Under the pieces are notes generated by a model. That model worked only from the letters and a program-made list of their open reading frames with translations, was not told where the DNA came from and ran no database searches. This document shows, piece by piece, positions 12,611-26,315 of a stretch of 64,000 nucleotides of DNA. The DNA comes from Acridotheres tristis. Taxonomy: Eukaryota > Chordata > Aves > Passeriformes > Sturnidae. The stretch lies in NCBI GenBank assembly GCA_037013685.1, contig CM072891.1, positions 8,408,501 through 8,472,500 on the forward strand, given 5' to 3'. Positions within the stretch are counted from its first letter, which is position 1; every line of letters begins with the position of its first letter. Both the position numbers and the translations under genes were made by a program.

Positions 12611-13080
12611 CACAGAATGATAGAATAGTTTCAGTTGGAGGGGACTTTGAAGTTCATTTAGTTCAATCATCCTGCAGTAAGCTGGGACATCCTTAACTAG
12701 AGGTTGCTCAGAGCCCCGTCCAGCATGACCTTTAATATTTTCAGAGATGGGGCATCCACCACCTCTCTGGGCAACCTGGACTAATGTCTCACTACCCTTA
12801 TTGTAAAGAATTTCTTCCTTATATCTAATTTAAGTCCACTCTCTTCTAGTTTAAAACTATTAGCCTTTGCCTTATTGCTACAGGCTTTGTTTAAAAGTTT
12901 GTTCTCTTCTTTCTTGTGAGCCCATTTTAACTACTGAAAGATCACAATAAGGTCTCCCTGTAACCTGACCTTCTCCAGGCTGAACAGACCCAGCTCTGTC
13001 AGCCTTCCTTCATAGGAGAGGTGCTCCAGTGCTCTGATCATCTTCATGGTCTTCCTCTGGGCTCATTCCAATGGGTCCTG
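12611..13080 (-). mobile_element. CR1 LINE 3'-end copy, reverse orientation
   Basis: This is a textbook avian CR1 tail read on the minus strand. It starts CACAGAATGATAGAATAG and runs through GTTGGAGGGGACTTTGAAGT, GGGGCATCCACCACCTCTCT, GGGCAACCTGGACTAATGTC, AAGGTCTCCCTGTAACCTGA, CTTCTCCAGGCTGAACAGAC and CTCTGTCAGCCTTCCTTCAT. About 470 bp are kept, 5'-truncated as is usual for CR1. The open frame on the minus strand at 13010-13414 starts outside the element and reads into it; it is not an intact CR1 ORF. Confidence 0.93.
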
Positions 13081-16000
13081 TGCTGAGGATCTGTCCCTTT
13101 TGTAACCTTGCTCTCCAAACTTCTGGTACCCTGTTTCTGAAGAGCTTGGCAGGAGTAAGTCTGCTGTCAGCAGGTGCTGTAAGAAGGTGCCAGGCAGGCA
13201 GAGCAGTCCCTGCTTCCTGTAATCTCCTCCTGCAGACAGCTACCACTGTGAGTCTTTGACTGGGTAATGGGCTTTGCCCAGTGGAGAGCCTCCTGCTACT
13301 GACTGCTATTGCAAATTCCTCCCTCTTCACTGGCAAGCTGTGGACCACAAGGTTGTCTTGGGGGGTTAGGACTAGCTTTGGCAGATGGCACTGTTTTTTT
13401 TTAAAAACTTTCACGCTTAGGACAGAAGGAAAATAAGCATCAAAGATTGCTTATATTATTATTGATATTGTGTTTCTTCTGCTAGAATATTTTCCTGGTT
13501 TTTTTAAGGTGTTGTCTTTTAGAGGTTGCACAGGTCCAATTTAATTTTATTCTTGAGTAGATTTATATAGTTACTGTGTCTTTGGTGAGGTGGAGCTGCT
13601 AAGGCTCAGAATAAGGTACTATGTGAATCGTAGGAAATCACCACCCTACTATGGTAGGAAAAAAGGAGAAGGATCACTACTTACCCTTGGGTTGAATACC
13701 TGCAATGTATAGTCATAGTTCAATTTTGCTATAGTACTTGAAATTTTGATCCTTCTTAAAGAGGACAACTAAGAATAGTTATGTGAGGCAAAACCACTAA
13801 AGCCTGTGTTGATGCTAATTATCTGATGATACTTAATTTTCCATTTCCTCCTGGTCTTTCCCTCAGTGTGCAACTAATAGAGCTTCCCTTGCACCTGGTC
13901 ACTTGTGTTTTCCAAACACATCTATAAGCTTGGCATTTTGGGCTCTTACCAGTCTATTTAACTGGATTGAAAGATGCCAACTGATTGAAGAGGTCTGGAA
14001 TACACACACAGGCCCATCAATAGACCATGCTACTACATGAGCATCACTTCCTCAGGCACAGTTGTGTCTGAAAATAACTCCCTCGAGGAGAGATTACCTT
14101 GCATAACTCTTCAGATGACATACCTCTGTGATAATTGTAGCACATTTGGTAAGATCTGAAGGAAGACAATATCCTGTCCTAACTGACTAGTGGTGAAGCC
14201 AGTCAGGGAATCTTCTTGTGGAATGGGAGATTTCTAATGGTGAGGCTGACAAAAGAATGAATCTGGAATAAAACTTGATGTTGGGGGTAAAAAAGAATTT
14301 TGGGTCATACAAAACTGAGGACTTTAATGGGGAAAAAATTCACAGTTTTGCTGACAATACCAGCAGATGGATACCAGCTTTCCCCAAGCTATCCTTCCTT
14401 TTTTACTTGACTGTGACCACTTGAAGGGGTGGCAGAGATGTCTGCATGTTTAGACCACTCCATATTTCACCGCCCTACAGAAGCTGACAGTCAGAGCACC
14501 AAACATGGGGATAGATTCAGAATCATATCACTGTTCTTGAACTTTAAAGTGCTACTAAAAATAGCTTGCATCCATGAGAAGAAGTTTGATGTCTTGCATC
14601 TGGCATTTGTGGGCCAACCCCTTTGGGAACACGGGCTAGCAGCTGAAACCAGATGCCTGGCACTGAGTGAGAACTTCTCTCAATCATGCAGGTGATAAAT
14701 GCACCTTTTTTTTTTTTTCCCCTGGAGGTTTCTTGTCTTTGAATTTTATACATCTGTGTATTCTTTCCTGTTCTTAAGGATCATCAGCAAGGCCTGTCAG
14801 CATTTTGCTGTAGAGATGGGAGATGGAAAAAAAAGTGGGTTGTTAACACTAGAAAGCTTCCTGGTGCCGTGCAGGATACCAGATTTTCACAGTTTTGTGG
14901 TGTGCAATCCCATTCCACGATGGAAATCAAACTTTTTTATTAAAGTCACATCCATGTAGGTATGACTGTAAAGATGTGTTTCACACAAGGTACTGAGTAG
15001 GCTTTTATTGCTTTTATGTGGCCCTATACTCCATGTTCACCACAGCAAACCATCACAATATTAAAGTACTCTGTGCACATCTATGTGCACCCTTGAGACG
15101 CATTGGTATGTAGAAGTAATGACTTTACATCCCTAGCATGGACTTATAAACAATTTTTGTAATAGCATTTTAACAATTCACTAAGAGCCTCCAATCTTTT
15201 TAGCAATAAAACCCATCACTTGCTCAGCATGTGGCCTTTAATCAGCAGTCTTGCTTAAAATCACTACTTATCCAGTTATTATTTTTTAGTGTGGTTCATA
15301 GTGAGTGTCAAAAAGTGTAATGTCCACTTTCCCAGTAAATAGAAAAACCCTTCTGCCTCGTTTTCTTTCGCTAAGTCAAGGGTATTATCATCACACTTGG
15401 GCTTCTTTATTTTCCTAGTAATAGCAATGTTTCAGTTCACCTTCAGGTTTAAATACAGATGGAAATTCACATATTTGCTAGTGTTACTCAGTGAATTCTA
15501 TCATAGTGATTGTTTGTCATATCCAGCTATCTAGATGTTAGGAAGCAGAAAAATTCTCCTCTTAATGGTACCAACAGTTGCTGGAAGAGCTGATTACCAC
15601 TTTACAAATAATCAAGTATTTCACCTTATATTTGATGCTCTGCAATCTAAACCAAGACACGTCTGATGTTGCTCCATATACTAGTTTGTAATTCTGTATT
15701 GAAAATAAAAATGGAGGTGGTGCATTTTCACATTTATCTGAGGGGTTCTTCACCTGAATAACGAGGGAGAAGTGAGCTTCCTCCCAGCGATGTGGGCTTG
15801 GAGCTGAACAGTTTTTAGTGGTCCATGCAGGTATTTGTTTTGCAAGCAGTTGGAAGATGGGGTGGTTGAGATCAAAGTTTTGTTCATAACACATAAATCC
15901 CATCTATATTTCAGTGTTTAGACAAAACACAAGTTAAATAATGGGGAGCACGCAAGGTTTAGTGAGGCTTCAAAAGTAAGATCATGGATTCCTCCTGATT

Positions 16001-19000
16001 TCTTTAAATACTTATCTGTATAACTGGGTACATGTGTATACATTTACTTGCCGTGTTGTAATGCAGAAATACTGGTGAGATGTTATCATCCAGCAATGTG
16101 GTCCCCTATTACCACTCTTACAAGTTTGTGTTTGCAGTTTGTGTGTCTCTCCATCCCTTTTATGGGGAAGGCTGCCATGGAAAAGCCAAGAGGTGTTTCT
16201 AGCAGCCTTCCACCATTTGTTCACTGCTCTCCATCATCTCAGGTGTATTCCTTCACTGTGCCCCAGGGGACTGTGATACCTTGATTTATACAGCCTGAGT
16301 CAGAAAAATACCCACTGCCTCAGGTGGTCACTGCTGCTAAGGTGCAGGGAACAACCCAGCTGCCAGTAGTAAGTGTTGGAGAAGAGCAATGAGCAGTCAA
16401 AGATGACAAGGTTGTATGAATAAGTTTGTTAAAGAGGAAATGGAAATATTGGGTTGAAACTCATTTTATCTAAGAGCTAGCACAACTCAGTAACAGCAAA
16501 GGAAAATGCAAGAACAGGGAAATAAGCCCTGGATTGTAATAGTTCTCAGTCCAGGACTAGGGGAGATCTTAAAGCCTGTCTTAGTCAAATCTTGCATTAG
16601 TGCCTTCAGATCTGCTCCTTCTGTATGCTAAAATAACCAATAAAAATTACACAGCATTATTTTATCATTCCTCTCCTCCCCACCCCCCAAATATTTTCCT
16701 CTAAGTGTGTCCATGCATAAGATAATGTTTTTACCTGTGAGATTTTTGTATTCAGCCAGGGAACTGTAAATGGAGCTGAGGTGTTTGGGTTTTGGTGTGT
16801 GGGTTTTTTGGCTGTTTCTTTTCTTGTATGTGTGTTCATTATTGTCAGCAAAAAAATTACCTCCATAATATTTTGTGCCATAGTTACAAAAGATACAGTA
16901 ATCCCACTTTTATGGCCACCAGCCATCAGCATTGCTTGTATGCAGGTTTAGGAGCTTTCACTTAATTCAGGTACCATATGTTTCATCAAATATTTTGCTT
17001 TGAGTACTGTGAAGTTATCCCCTGACCAAGCATTCAGATACCTTATTTGCATACAAGTTTTGGTTCTTCAGTGAAACAACTTACAGCTCAGGCCACAGGA
17101 AATGGTGCTGGGATTGGAGAGCCACTTGGATGGCACTTGTTCCCTTTGCTAATTGAAAGGGAAATTACAGACTCTAGTGCTTCACTGTTCATTACCATCA
17201 TCTGCCAACAGAGTGGCTGTTTATCTGTGTATTCTGAGCTCTCTCTGATTCTCTTTTTAAAAATTATATTGCTTTTGTTCTCACATTCTCTGTTTGGCTA
17301 GAATTCAAACTGCTCAGCAGTATGTCAGAGCATGCCAGGTCTTTCCCAGATTGCTTTTACGGTGATAGGTTGATGTAAAAAGAACTACTGGTCTGCTGTG
17401 GGAGCATTTATTAATGTATGCCCTGAGCCACTCTAATCAGACATGCTATGACTTTTTGTAGTGCAGGAGTGCTGCAGGACATGAAAAGCAGAGCTTCTGT
17501 ATAGTCACGCAATGGTTCAGAAGAACTGTAGAGAGTAAAAATTAGACAAATCCACTAAGCCATTTTACCAAGTCCCCTCAAGGCCATCCATTTTGTTCCT
17601 TGCAGACTTGTCTGCCTGTTTTATGTAGTCTCATCCAGAATGCATCACATCTGGGATTTTGCCCCTCCCCTTGGGAGGCCACCAGAGCCCAGGGCATCTC
17701 GCTGTTAGAGCACTTTGGATGATCCCTTCTGAGATCTGTGCTCCTTAGCTACTGTGCTGCTTCTCTGGGGCAAGCACTGCCTGATTATTTCCAAGTGTAA
17801 CTGCAGAATTTGCCAATCTACCAGATGAGACTTCCTTTTTAAAAATATGCTTGGGAGGAATTGGTTCAAAATATGGTTGTTATACATTGTGTGCTTTTTT
17901 TTTTTAAGGTGTTTTTCCAATATTCTGTAATTGTCATATTTAACATTTTATTGTAAAATTAGTGTTTGGTTGCACTTGCCATTATCACTCAAACCAACCA
18001 TAATTCCATCTTTTTCATCAGTATGTGTAAAGAGTGGGGGACTCTGAAGAACCTCTGCCAAAGTAGCTCTTTGTACAGGTATGACTGCAGGCACATGCTT
18101 AAAACCAGGTATTGGAAAGCTTCTTGTAATGACAAAGATGTGTAAACTAAGGGAGAACAGTTTTCTTCTCTCTTCATCCTCCTTTATTTCTTTTGTGGAA
18201 ATAATTACCACTAAGCTGTAAACTAGCTGTTTTCCCCTTCTGAGATTTTGGTAGAAGAAAAATGTTTTGTAATGATAATGCAGAACTATTTTCCTTACTT
18301 TATAATTGGCAGAAGTAATGTGTATGTGACTTGTCAGTGAGACAGCTGAGAAAAGAATCCATTACATTTAGTTCCTAGTAGTAGTAATAAGAGGGATAGA
18401 AGTTATGTTAGGCTTTAAATATCCTAATTACAGCTTTGCTGTACTGAGAACTTCACACAAATCCATGCGTTAGAGTCTTGATTGATTCCAAGGGGTAAGG
18501 GTTTGAAGGGTAGGGAGATATGTGTAGAAGACATAAGCAAAGAATGTGGTGAGGAAGCAGTACTCCATTGGGGTAGGAGACAGAGGTGAGGACTGTGGAG
18601 TAGAAAAAAGGAAAATCAGGATTGTGTCATCGGCTTGGAATTTGAGCTTGAGTATCTGCTGAGGAGAGCCTGTTGTGCTAAGCACAGCACAAACACAGAG
18701 CAAAAGTTCGTCCTTGGCTCAAGGGGCAGTGCAAGGAAATGTGGCCATTGAGGCTGTTCTCCAGTTAGTCTCTGCAGGAGCATCTCTCAGTTTATACTTT
18801 CTTGTTATCACTCCATTGCTTCCTTTGCTTCCTTTTCCTAGAATGAAGGAAAATGAGGAAAGGTCTCAAAGATATACCAAACTACAAATCAGCTCAGGAA
18901 ATTTCAGCAGAAGCTTGTCTAAGTTGTTCTTTAAAACCTCCAGAATGGAATGGATGCTATTTCCAGATCCCTTCCGACTTGGGCTGTTCAGTGGTTCACA

Positions 19001-20473
19001 GATTCTAATCCACATAGTCAGGGTTGTTCTTGCCACTCCTATCCTCCTCCTCACGAGCCGGTGGGTCGTCTTTATGCTGCTAGTTTGTAACTAACTCTAA
19101 ATGTCACTGATATGCAATATATTTGGGGTATCAGAGATGCCTGAGCTTATTACTGCTCTTGAGCAGGAGACTGCTAGGTAATTCACGTTTCACTAATACA
19201 TTGCATTCCCTTTACTTGGCTAAATGAGGAAAAAAGACCCCTTTGACTCAGAGGTCAAAAAAAAGCAAAATTAAAGTCACCTCACAGAAATTGTAGCTGT
19301 GAGCTACAATTTTTTGAATTTTAGGCTGAAAGTCAGCCAAAACCCACAAGAGCATTTAATCAGAAATATGTTAATTTATTCCCAGCCTCATGTGGAGGCA
19401 GGAATTTTGTAACCTACATCTTCATGAAGCATTTTGGTTTCTGCAGCAGTAAAGTGCTCTGCTACTGTATTGTTAATGCTGCTTTATTTAGTCAATTCAA
19501 TAGCCTTGATTCACTGAAACATGGACTAGCTCATGCAGTTTTCTCCACCTGTAGCAGAGATTCAGCACCTTCATCTTAATGAGGACACCCGTGGTGTGAG
19601 GATAGTGGAAAACTGGAAATTGACGAATTAGGGATTTCCTCTTGTGTGTGGCAAATTACAGAACAAACCCATCTGCTTACGTTAAACAAATGCTTCCTAC
19701 TGGAAGAAATAATTTTTAGCATGTGGGCATGAATTTTTTGTAATTCTGTGAATTATTTCAGTCCAACTGCTCATGTACCAGAGGTCAAAGTACAGCGACA
19801 CCCTTTCTCTCAGTCCACATGCTCTAATACTGCCAGGCCCTGGGGACATGTAATCTGCAACCACACGACTACTTATTATAACATCTCTCCTGGCTCTCAG
19901 AATTACCATCAAGATGAAACCTAAATGTCTGTGTCTCATATAGCTAGTCTAGTTTGCTGGACAAACTATTATTATCAAGGGTTATAAAAGAGTCCTGCTC
20001 AGAATAGCTGATGGTTTAAATTCAGTCCATTGAACCCTGATGAATTGGTCTCAGGACTTCATTGTTTCCTCTGAAGAGTTTCCGGCTGCTGCACACAGTC
20101 TTGTGTCAAATGCCACAGAAGGGTGAATATCCTCTCATCATTATCTACAACTATATTGGTATTTAAATCCCACCTCCAAGAAAACAGCACGATGAATTGT
20201 AATTTTGTGCTAAAATCTGAACTGCTTAATGAATTTGTTGCTGTCTGAGGGATGCCTCTTTGCTGTCATGAAATTGCTTACTGAGGTGGAGTTAAATTTT
20301 CCTTCTGCATAAATGCAGTTTCCACTGTGTGGTAGGTCATGTAGATTAAGAAACATGTTCAGAACGCTGAAAAACCACTCAGAACATTTATGCCCTGCAG
20401 TTGCTATAAGGGCTGACAGAGTTGCCAACCAGGCTTACCTGCAAGCATCTTAATGAGGGCAATGAGAGCAGCA
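13081..20473. other. Unique intronic DNA, no gene recognised
   Basis: No CR1 or other known repeat is visible. T/A homopolymers lie near 14706-14718 and 17897-17906, and the hairpin at 19288 is listed separately. The longest open frame (18675-19094, +, 139 codons) has no recognisable domain, no splice-site context and an opposing frame on the minus strand, so it is not called. Confidence 0.65.
19288..19312. repeat. Perfect hairpin-forming inverted repeat, 11-bp arms with 3-base loop
   Basis: AAATTGTAGCT (19288-19298), loop GTG, AGCTACAATTT (19302-19312). The arms are exact. The hairpin would be followed by a run of T (19310-19315) on the + strand. In a vertebrate intron this has no terminator role; it is too short for a microRNA precursor. 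Confidence 0.75.
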
Positions 20474-20510
20474 TCTCGATGTGCGTCACGCAGCACGGCT
20501 CAGTGACGGA
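20474..20510. promoter_or_regulatory. Candidate regulatory segment with clustered CpGs and CRE-like motifs
   Basis: Five CpG dinucleotides occur between 20477 and 20508 in a region where CpG is otherwise rare. They include TGCGTCACG and GTGACGG, which resemble cAMP-response/AP-1-type half-sites. An exact AP-1/NF-E2 core TGAGTCA lies at 20685-20691, about 180 bp downstream. Function is inferred from motifs alone. Confidence 0.3.
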
Positions 20511-21177
20511 GGCACTCAGACCTCATCAAGAGACCTGACAACTGCTTTTGTGTTTATTAGAAGAATCTGGAAGAAAATATATCTGTTCATGATGTTTGCC
20601 ATTATTTGGTTGCAGTCAATAAGTGTGTGTCTATTAGCTTGGGCCTACTGCTCTGGATAAGACTGATGGGCTCATTAAGGAAAATGAGTCAGAATATTTT
20701 TTAATCATTTGCTATTTAAGTGGTGTCACTGTTAGCAGGTAGCTGTTAGTGGTGAAATAGAAGGACTTTTGAGTATGAAAGCACAGTGGAGATGCAGGAA
20801 AGAAATAAATTCTTAGTTATTATAGGTATAGGCCAGCATTCCTAGTTCTTTATCCTTACCTGTGACACTGATTCCCTCTCTGAAGATGGGTAAAGCACTT
20901 CAGTTCTCTGTGCCCCACTGCAATAGCAAGTGGCAGCTACTGCAGGGATGTTAAGAGCTGCATCACTACATACAGCATTTGCCATGGTTGTGCCTGAATT
21001 ACCCCACAAGTTTTTAAAAAGCAATTATTAGTCATTGTGTTCTTTTTTCTGAAGTCCAAGAAAAGGGTGGCGCAGTGACTATTTAGATTAACGCTGCAAC
21101 ATGGCAGCTGCCAGCTTCCTTCCTTGCTTTTTTTCAGCCTTCAGGGGAAAAAAATCCTCAGTGTTGTGCCAGTATGA

Positions 21178-21194
21178 TTTTGTGTGTGTGTGTT
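21178..21194 (+). repeat. (TG)n microsatellite
   Basis: This is an uninterrupted TG run of about eight units in unique intron. It is short, so polymorphism is uncertain. Confidence 0.75.
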
Positions 21195-24100
21195 TAACTG
21201 TGACTTTAGACACAGATTATTCACAGAAAAATTACTTCTATATGTTGTCCTGAAAGTGGGAAAGCCTTGACAATTTTTAGTATTTAAATACATTTTGTAC
21301 TTTATAAGGACCATCAGAGTTGGTTTTTTTATCACTTGCAAGGAACCTCATACAAGGACTCATGCCTCCACAGAAATCTGACATCTGTCTGAGAAAGAAG
21401 CATGGGACAGAGGTGTGGGAGAGAGAAGTCCACCTTCATGGATTCCATATCATGCTGTAGCAAGGAAGTACATTTTAAGAAAACTTGGTTCAGTAAGTTG
21501 TCAAGGCCTTCCTGAAGGCTTTTAGAGAATGCATTCTTCTAATTATTAAACTCTAAATATTCAATTTATTTTTATCTAAAAGATGCATTTAAATAATTTT
21601 AATTAAAAAAACACACTTGATGCTGTTAGAACTGTGTCTCTTGGCCTGTAGTGGGAGCATAAGTTCCCTTCCTCTGTTGATTTAAAATTAACAAGGACAG
21701 GAAACTAATAAAGCACGTTAATTTCCTCAGCTGCTGTGCCCATTGCTGGCTTCAGCATTCATCTGTTCCTCTCCCAGCTCAGGAGTTAGGGCTGATGATA
21801 GATCAAGGTGATCTTTGAGGCTAGGTCCTTCAGCAGGACAGGTTCCTCTAGTAGAAATCGACAGCATTTCCATTGCTACTTAAAACCCTTGGTGTAAAAC
21901 ACCTGTATTGGAGATCAAGTTCACTGTTGTTGGTATATCAGCAGACAAGGGTTTTCACAACTTGCTTCTCTTAAAGAAACACTCACTAATTAAAGCTTTC
22001 CAATTGCATAAATATTTATATTCTTTTGTTATTGTTCTATTGTACTGTGTGAAAGAGGGCAATTGGAAAGAAAAATAAAAATGACAAAAGAGAGGTCTCT
22101 CTTCGTTTTTGCATGGCTCCTTGCCCACCCCTTCTCCAAAAGAAAAGGTTGCTTAATATACAGCAAGACACTCAGCAACAGGAGAGGATCTCCTGCCATC
22201 TTTCTGTGCACCTGTACTCATATAAATGCACTTGCACAGAATATGGAGGTTTCTAGAAACACATAATTAAAGCTATAGAAAAGCTTTTATTAATAGAACG
22301 TGAAGTTGAAACATCTGGGATAGACAACACTAGAGCTATGGTTCAAGGACACCTGGAAGATGGCATCTATGAAACAATCTAGATTTTTTGAAGGCTGTAA
22401 GATGCCAAAGCAATGTCGTTCTTTTTAAGCCAATCCTGTCTAGCCTCAGTGTTGGTTTTGGCTGTGGCAACGTGTGGCCCTGCTCAGCCAGAAGATGACA
22501 CAATATAATTCTGTTATATTAAATGGGAATACATGACTTGCTATTGAAGAGCGTGAACTGTACATGACAGTTCTGTTATGCAAAGGGATTGAAGGGATGT
22601 CAAACTGTAAAGGCTACAACTTGAAGTTGAAAATTTAGTGTGGGGAAGAGCTGGGCTGTCTGATTACATCTGCAACACCCAAAGGATTTTCAGTTCTTTT
22701 CAAGTACCAATAGTCAAAGAGCCAAGGAATCCTGCAGTGATGCTTTAATCTCCTGCCTCAGTTCTTTTGTTTCAGGCTTAATGAAACATTTTAAATTAGT
22801 CACTAACAGACAAAGAAAGAGATACAACCATGAGTCTTATAGATGCACAAATCAGATTGCATGTAACCCTGATGATAAGGAAACAATAATTAACATCTTT
22901 TATAAATAAGGGTTGCTTGGTTGCAGGAGAGTACGGGAAATTGCAAGCTTGAAGACAGGTCTGAGCTGTGTCAAATTTGCTGGGCTTGGTGGGTGAGTGA
23001 TTTTTGTCCCTTGTTCTCATGACGTGAGAAAGAATGAGGGAAAGGTCCACCGGGGGTGGGAAAGTCTGACAGCTACAATGCTCAGAGTCCCACACTGCTG
23101 ATGAGCATGAATAAAAATACCGTTGTCATATTCCCCCAATTCACAGAAGCCTCCTGCACCTGTTTTAGCAGTTAGCTCATAAATTCAGCCTGTTTATGCC
23201 AGGAGCACAAAACTGGCTCCTGCAGTCAGAGCAGGAATTGCTGCAGTGTCCAAATGTGTGTGCCTGGCTGCATGGGGACAGGCTTGTGTATGCATACAGA
23301 GAAATTAGAGGGTGTAAAGCACAAAAATACTTCTAACAGAGGTCTCAGTCTCTTCAGGTGCTGGAGAGATCCACCGGCTTCCCTGGAGAAACAGCAAGGA
23401 TCAGCTTTTGTGAGTGCCTCCCAGCCAGAGAGGGTCAGAAGGGAGGATGAGGAAATGTGTGCTGCTTTGGGCTGCAGAAGCTTTTAGCTTCAGTGTGGGA
23501 TTGCTGTACCTCTGGAGATGAAGGCTCAGGGCTTTCATTACAGCTTTTTTGCACAATTACAATTTGTCTAATAGCTGTGTATGCTGCTGTAACAGCAAAT
23601 CTATTCTGCTTTCCTGTCTTTGCTATTTGCTAAATATAAATCTCCTTTCCTTTAAATGAAAGATTGGCCTCTGTAAACCTAATACAGTGATTTGTGTAAT
23701 GAGTTTATTTAAATTCCTACCATGTTTTATCAAGTTGCTTCTTTATCTTTACACCGCAGTTCAGGTTTTATATTTTAATCAACTGGGAAACTGAACGTGA
23801 GGAAAAAAGTCATCTAGCTTGTTATCTGCAAAGGTTTTTGGAAAGCAGATGCCACATTTAAAAAAACAATGTTTTAATACATTTTTGCCAAACTTGTGAT
23901 ATGAGGATGAGCTTAGAAAAATCTCATCTGAATTGTAATTCCTACATAGTCACCAATTCTAGAGCTATAGAAAAGCAAGAGTCTTAAATAGAAAGCATGA
24001 AGAGAACCAAAATCTGTTGTGCCTCACTTTTTGTCAATTCACAGAAGTAATGTGACTTGGTTGTTTCCCTTGCCTCTAGTTATCTTCGAGGCAGAGTTAT

Positions 24101-25740
24101 GGACTTTTGGCTGAGTTTGTAACTACAGCCAAGAAATTACCTTTAGAGACTTAGATTTTGGTTTACCATTTGAACTATTGCGATAAGTAACAAGTAATAT
24201 TTATGAAAGGGAAATTCTGCTGACTATGTTCTGTGATTTAGGTTCCTGCCCATGGATTTTGTGTAACATATATTTCCCTTTCTACTTGAGTCTTCCAAAC
24301 CCCGAAGCTACAGCTGATCACAAAACACAAGAAAATCCCAGCAGTTTAGTACTTTATTTTCAGAACATTTTCTTGTACATTCTTGTGATTAATGTGTATT
24401 TTCTGCAGCTTTGAAGGGGAAATAGCTATAGTGAGGTGTTTTTTATGAGCTGCCAGCCCTAGAAAATATTGGTATATGACTGTTGTTGGCTAGATTTGCT
24501 TTTTGCTTGAAAATGTTGTGTTAATTACTGTGTTTGGAAATGTGTGATCAGTGCAGATAGGAATTATTTTCAAGATGGCATGGGAGTGTTTGTGCCTTTT
24601 TCTAGGTTCTGTGGTGGATGGACGGGAAGAAGGGAATTGATACAGGTTGGGAAACAGCCTTGTGACAGCAGGAGGTTTGGACACTAGAGATTGTTGAAAA
24701 TTTCTCTTTAGTTGTCCTCAAATTGCACATCAACCCAAAATGTTCTTGCTTGAAGACATTCTTACTTGAAGAAAAGTGCAGGGAAATGAAGGAAAAAATG
24801 TAGTGAGGACAGCAAATACTTAAAGCAAGAAATGTTTGCAAAACTTGGTTTAATTTAGAACTAACATCAATTTGCTGAAAACAAATAATGCCAGCTGCAG
24901 AGGGAGTGCATTCCTGCTGCTCTACAGTAGATTGTAGAGTGTATTTGACTGGGTTGAATCACTTGAGAATACCCACTCAGTGTGTGCACATTGAAACCAG
25001 GATCTGCCTGCTTTGGTGGTGTCAAAGCTCACTTTGGGAAAGGAGATAATCCAAGTTATTGCTTCTGTTCCTCTGGGGACATTTCTGACTGAGGCAGGGC
25101 TCTTTACTCTGAATTCTCTTTCTCACTCTTGGTCCCACTGGAGGATGGCTAATGCCAGAGCAGCTCAGGCTCTGGGGCAGCTGGGGGGCACTGCCAGCCC
25201 CATGGCTCCTCCTGGCTGCTTGCAAACACCTCCGGTGCTGTAGTCTGTGATCTCCTGCACTCTCCTTAATCCGTGACCTGCAGCTGAGGTGCTCGTGTCT
25301 GGTGAACCCAAGGCACTGAGATATGTTGTTGTGTCAGGAGGTGCAATAATATTTTAGCAGGTGAACAGTATAAGAAATGAAACTGTTGTGGGAACAGTTA
25401 TTCTTCAGTCAGACGTCTCTTCTTTGTATCAAAACATCAGAGTTTTTCTGATTCTGGAACTAAAGTGGACTAGTCCTTGCTCACTATTGATAGCATCTCA
25501 CTTAGCTCTGTCTCTCAAAGTTTCTCTTTTAGGACGACTTTGGGGAAATTTCAGCATCTTTCAGATTACTGCTATGTTTTCTATACTTTCATGAAGTGTT
25601 TTTTATATGTCTTCCCAGCACCTAATCAAACTTTAACTTGCCATAATAATACAGATGGCATTCCTTATTTATATGATTTGCAAAAAAAAAAAAACGTCTA
25701 TTACCCTCTTGCTTAGCATTTTACTGTTATCACAGGGGTT

Positions 25741-25960
25741 ATTATAGACATGTGGTTGCCTGACTGTCCTGTATTTCAATTGTTTATGACGCATGAGTCA
25801 ATTAAAATGACACATTTTTCATTGCTGCTAATTAAATTTATAGCATAATCATTAGCAGTTGCTTCTAATTTTTTTTCATTATTAATTCTGTTGATAAAAA
25901 GTTTTAGTGCTAACTATTTCCACCAAGAATTATAAGGGCTAAGTCTCAGCAGGGAGGAAT
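25741..25960. promoter_or_regulatory. Candidate intronic enhancer-like segment (AP-1/MARE-like and homeodomain motifs)
   Basis: TGACGCATGAGTCA (25787-25800) combines a TGAC half-site with a full AP-1 core TGAGTCA, and is followed by repeated ATTA/TAAT homeodomain cores (AATTAAAA, GCTAATTAAAT, TCATTAGC, TTCTAATT, CATTATTAATTC) within about 100 bp. Such clusters are typical of conserved vertebrate non-coding elements. Conservation could not be tested here. Confidence 0.3.
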
Positions 25961-26292
25961 ATGCTTGAATATAAAATACTTAAATATAAAATTGTTTTAC
26001 TATCAGTTTGGAGGTTTTGATGCTTGAATGGTGGTTTGAGAGTCAGTCATTTCACTCAGTTTATGACTTTGGTTTACATAGTAATTTTCATCACTTAAGG
26101 AAAGTAATCATGCCAAATGCCTCCAAATGAATCCATATTTATGTCTATTTGCAATACATTTATTTGTTGCTGTTAGGCAATTAAAATGTTTTTAGGCAGA
26201 CTTCAAGACAGAAAAATTGCAAACCCTCTGCTTCCCACCCTCTTTGCAAAGCCATCTTTAAGTAGGACACAGCTTCATGCAGGTGTATACAT

Positions 26293-26315
26293 GTCTGTAT
26301 ATATGTATATATGTT
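26293..26315 (+). repeat. Imperfect (TATATG) low-complexity repeat
   Basis: GTATATATGTATATATGTTT contains two copies of an eight-base GTATATAT unit. It is simple AT-rich sequence, with no gene nearby. Confidence 0.6.

Noticed and set aside
13010..13414. 134-codon minus-strand open frame
   Set aside because: It ends inside a CR1 3' fragment and starts in unique DNA. There is no domain, and the + strand has an overlapping open frame.
18675..19094. 139-codon + strand open frame
   Set aside because: There is no recognisable domain, and the hydrophobic stretches are typical of T-rich DNA. An opposing minus-strand frame overlaps it, with no sign of splice or promoter context.
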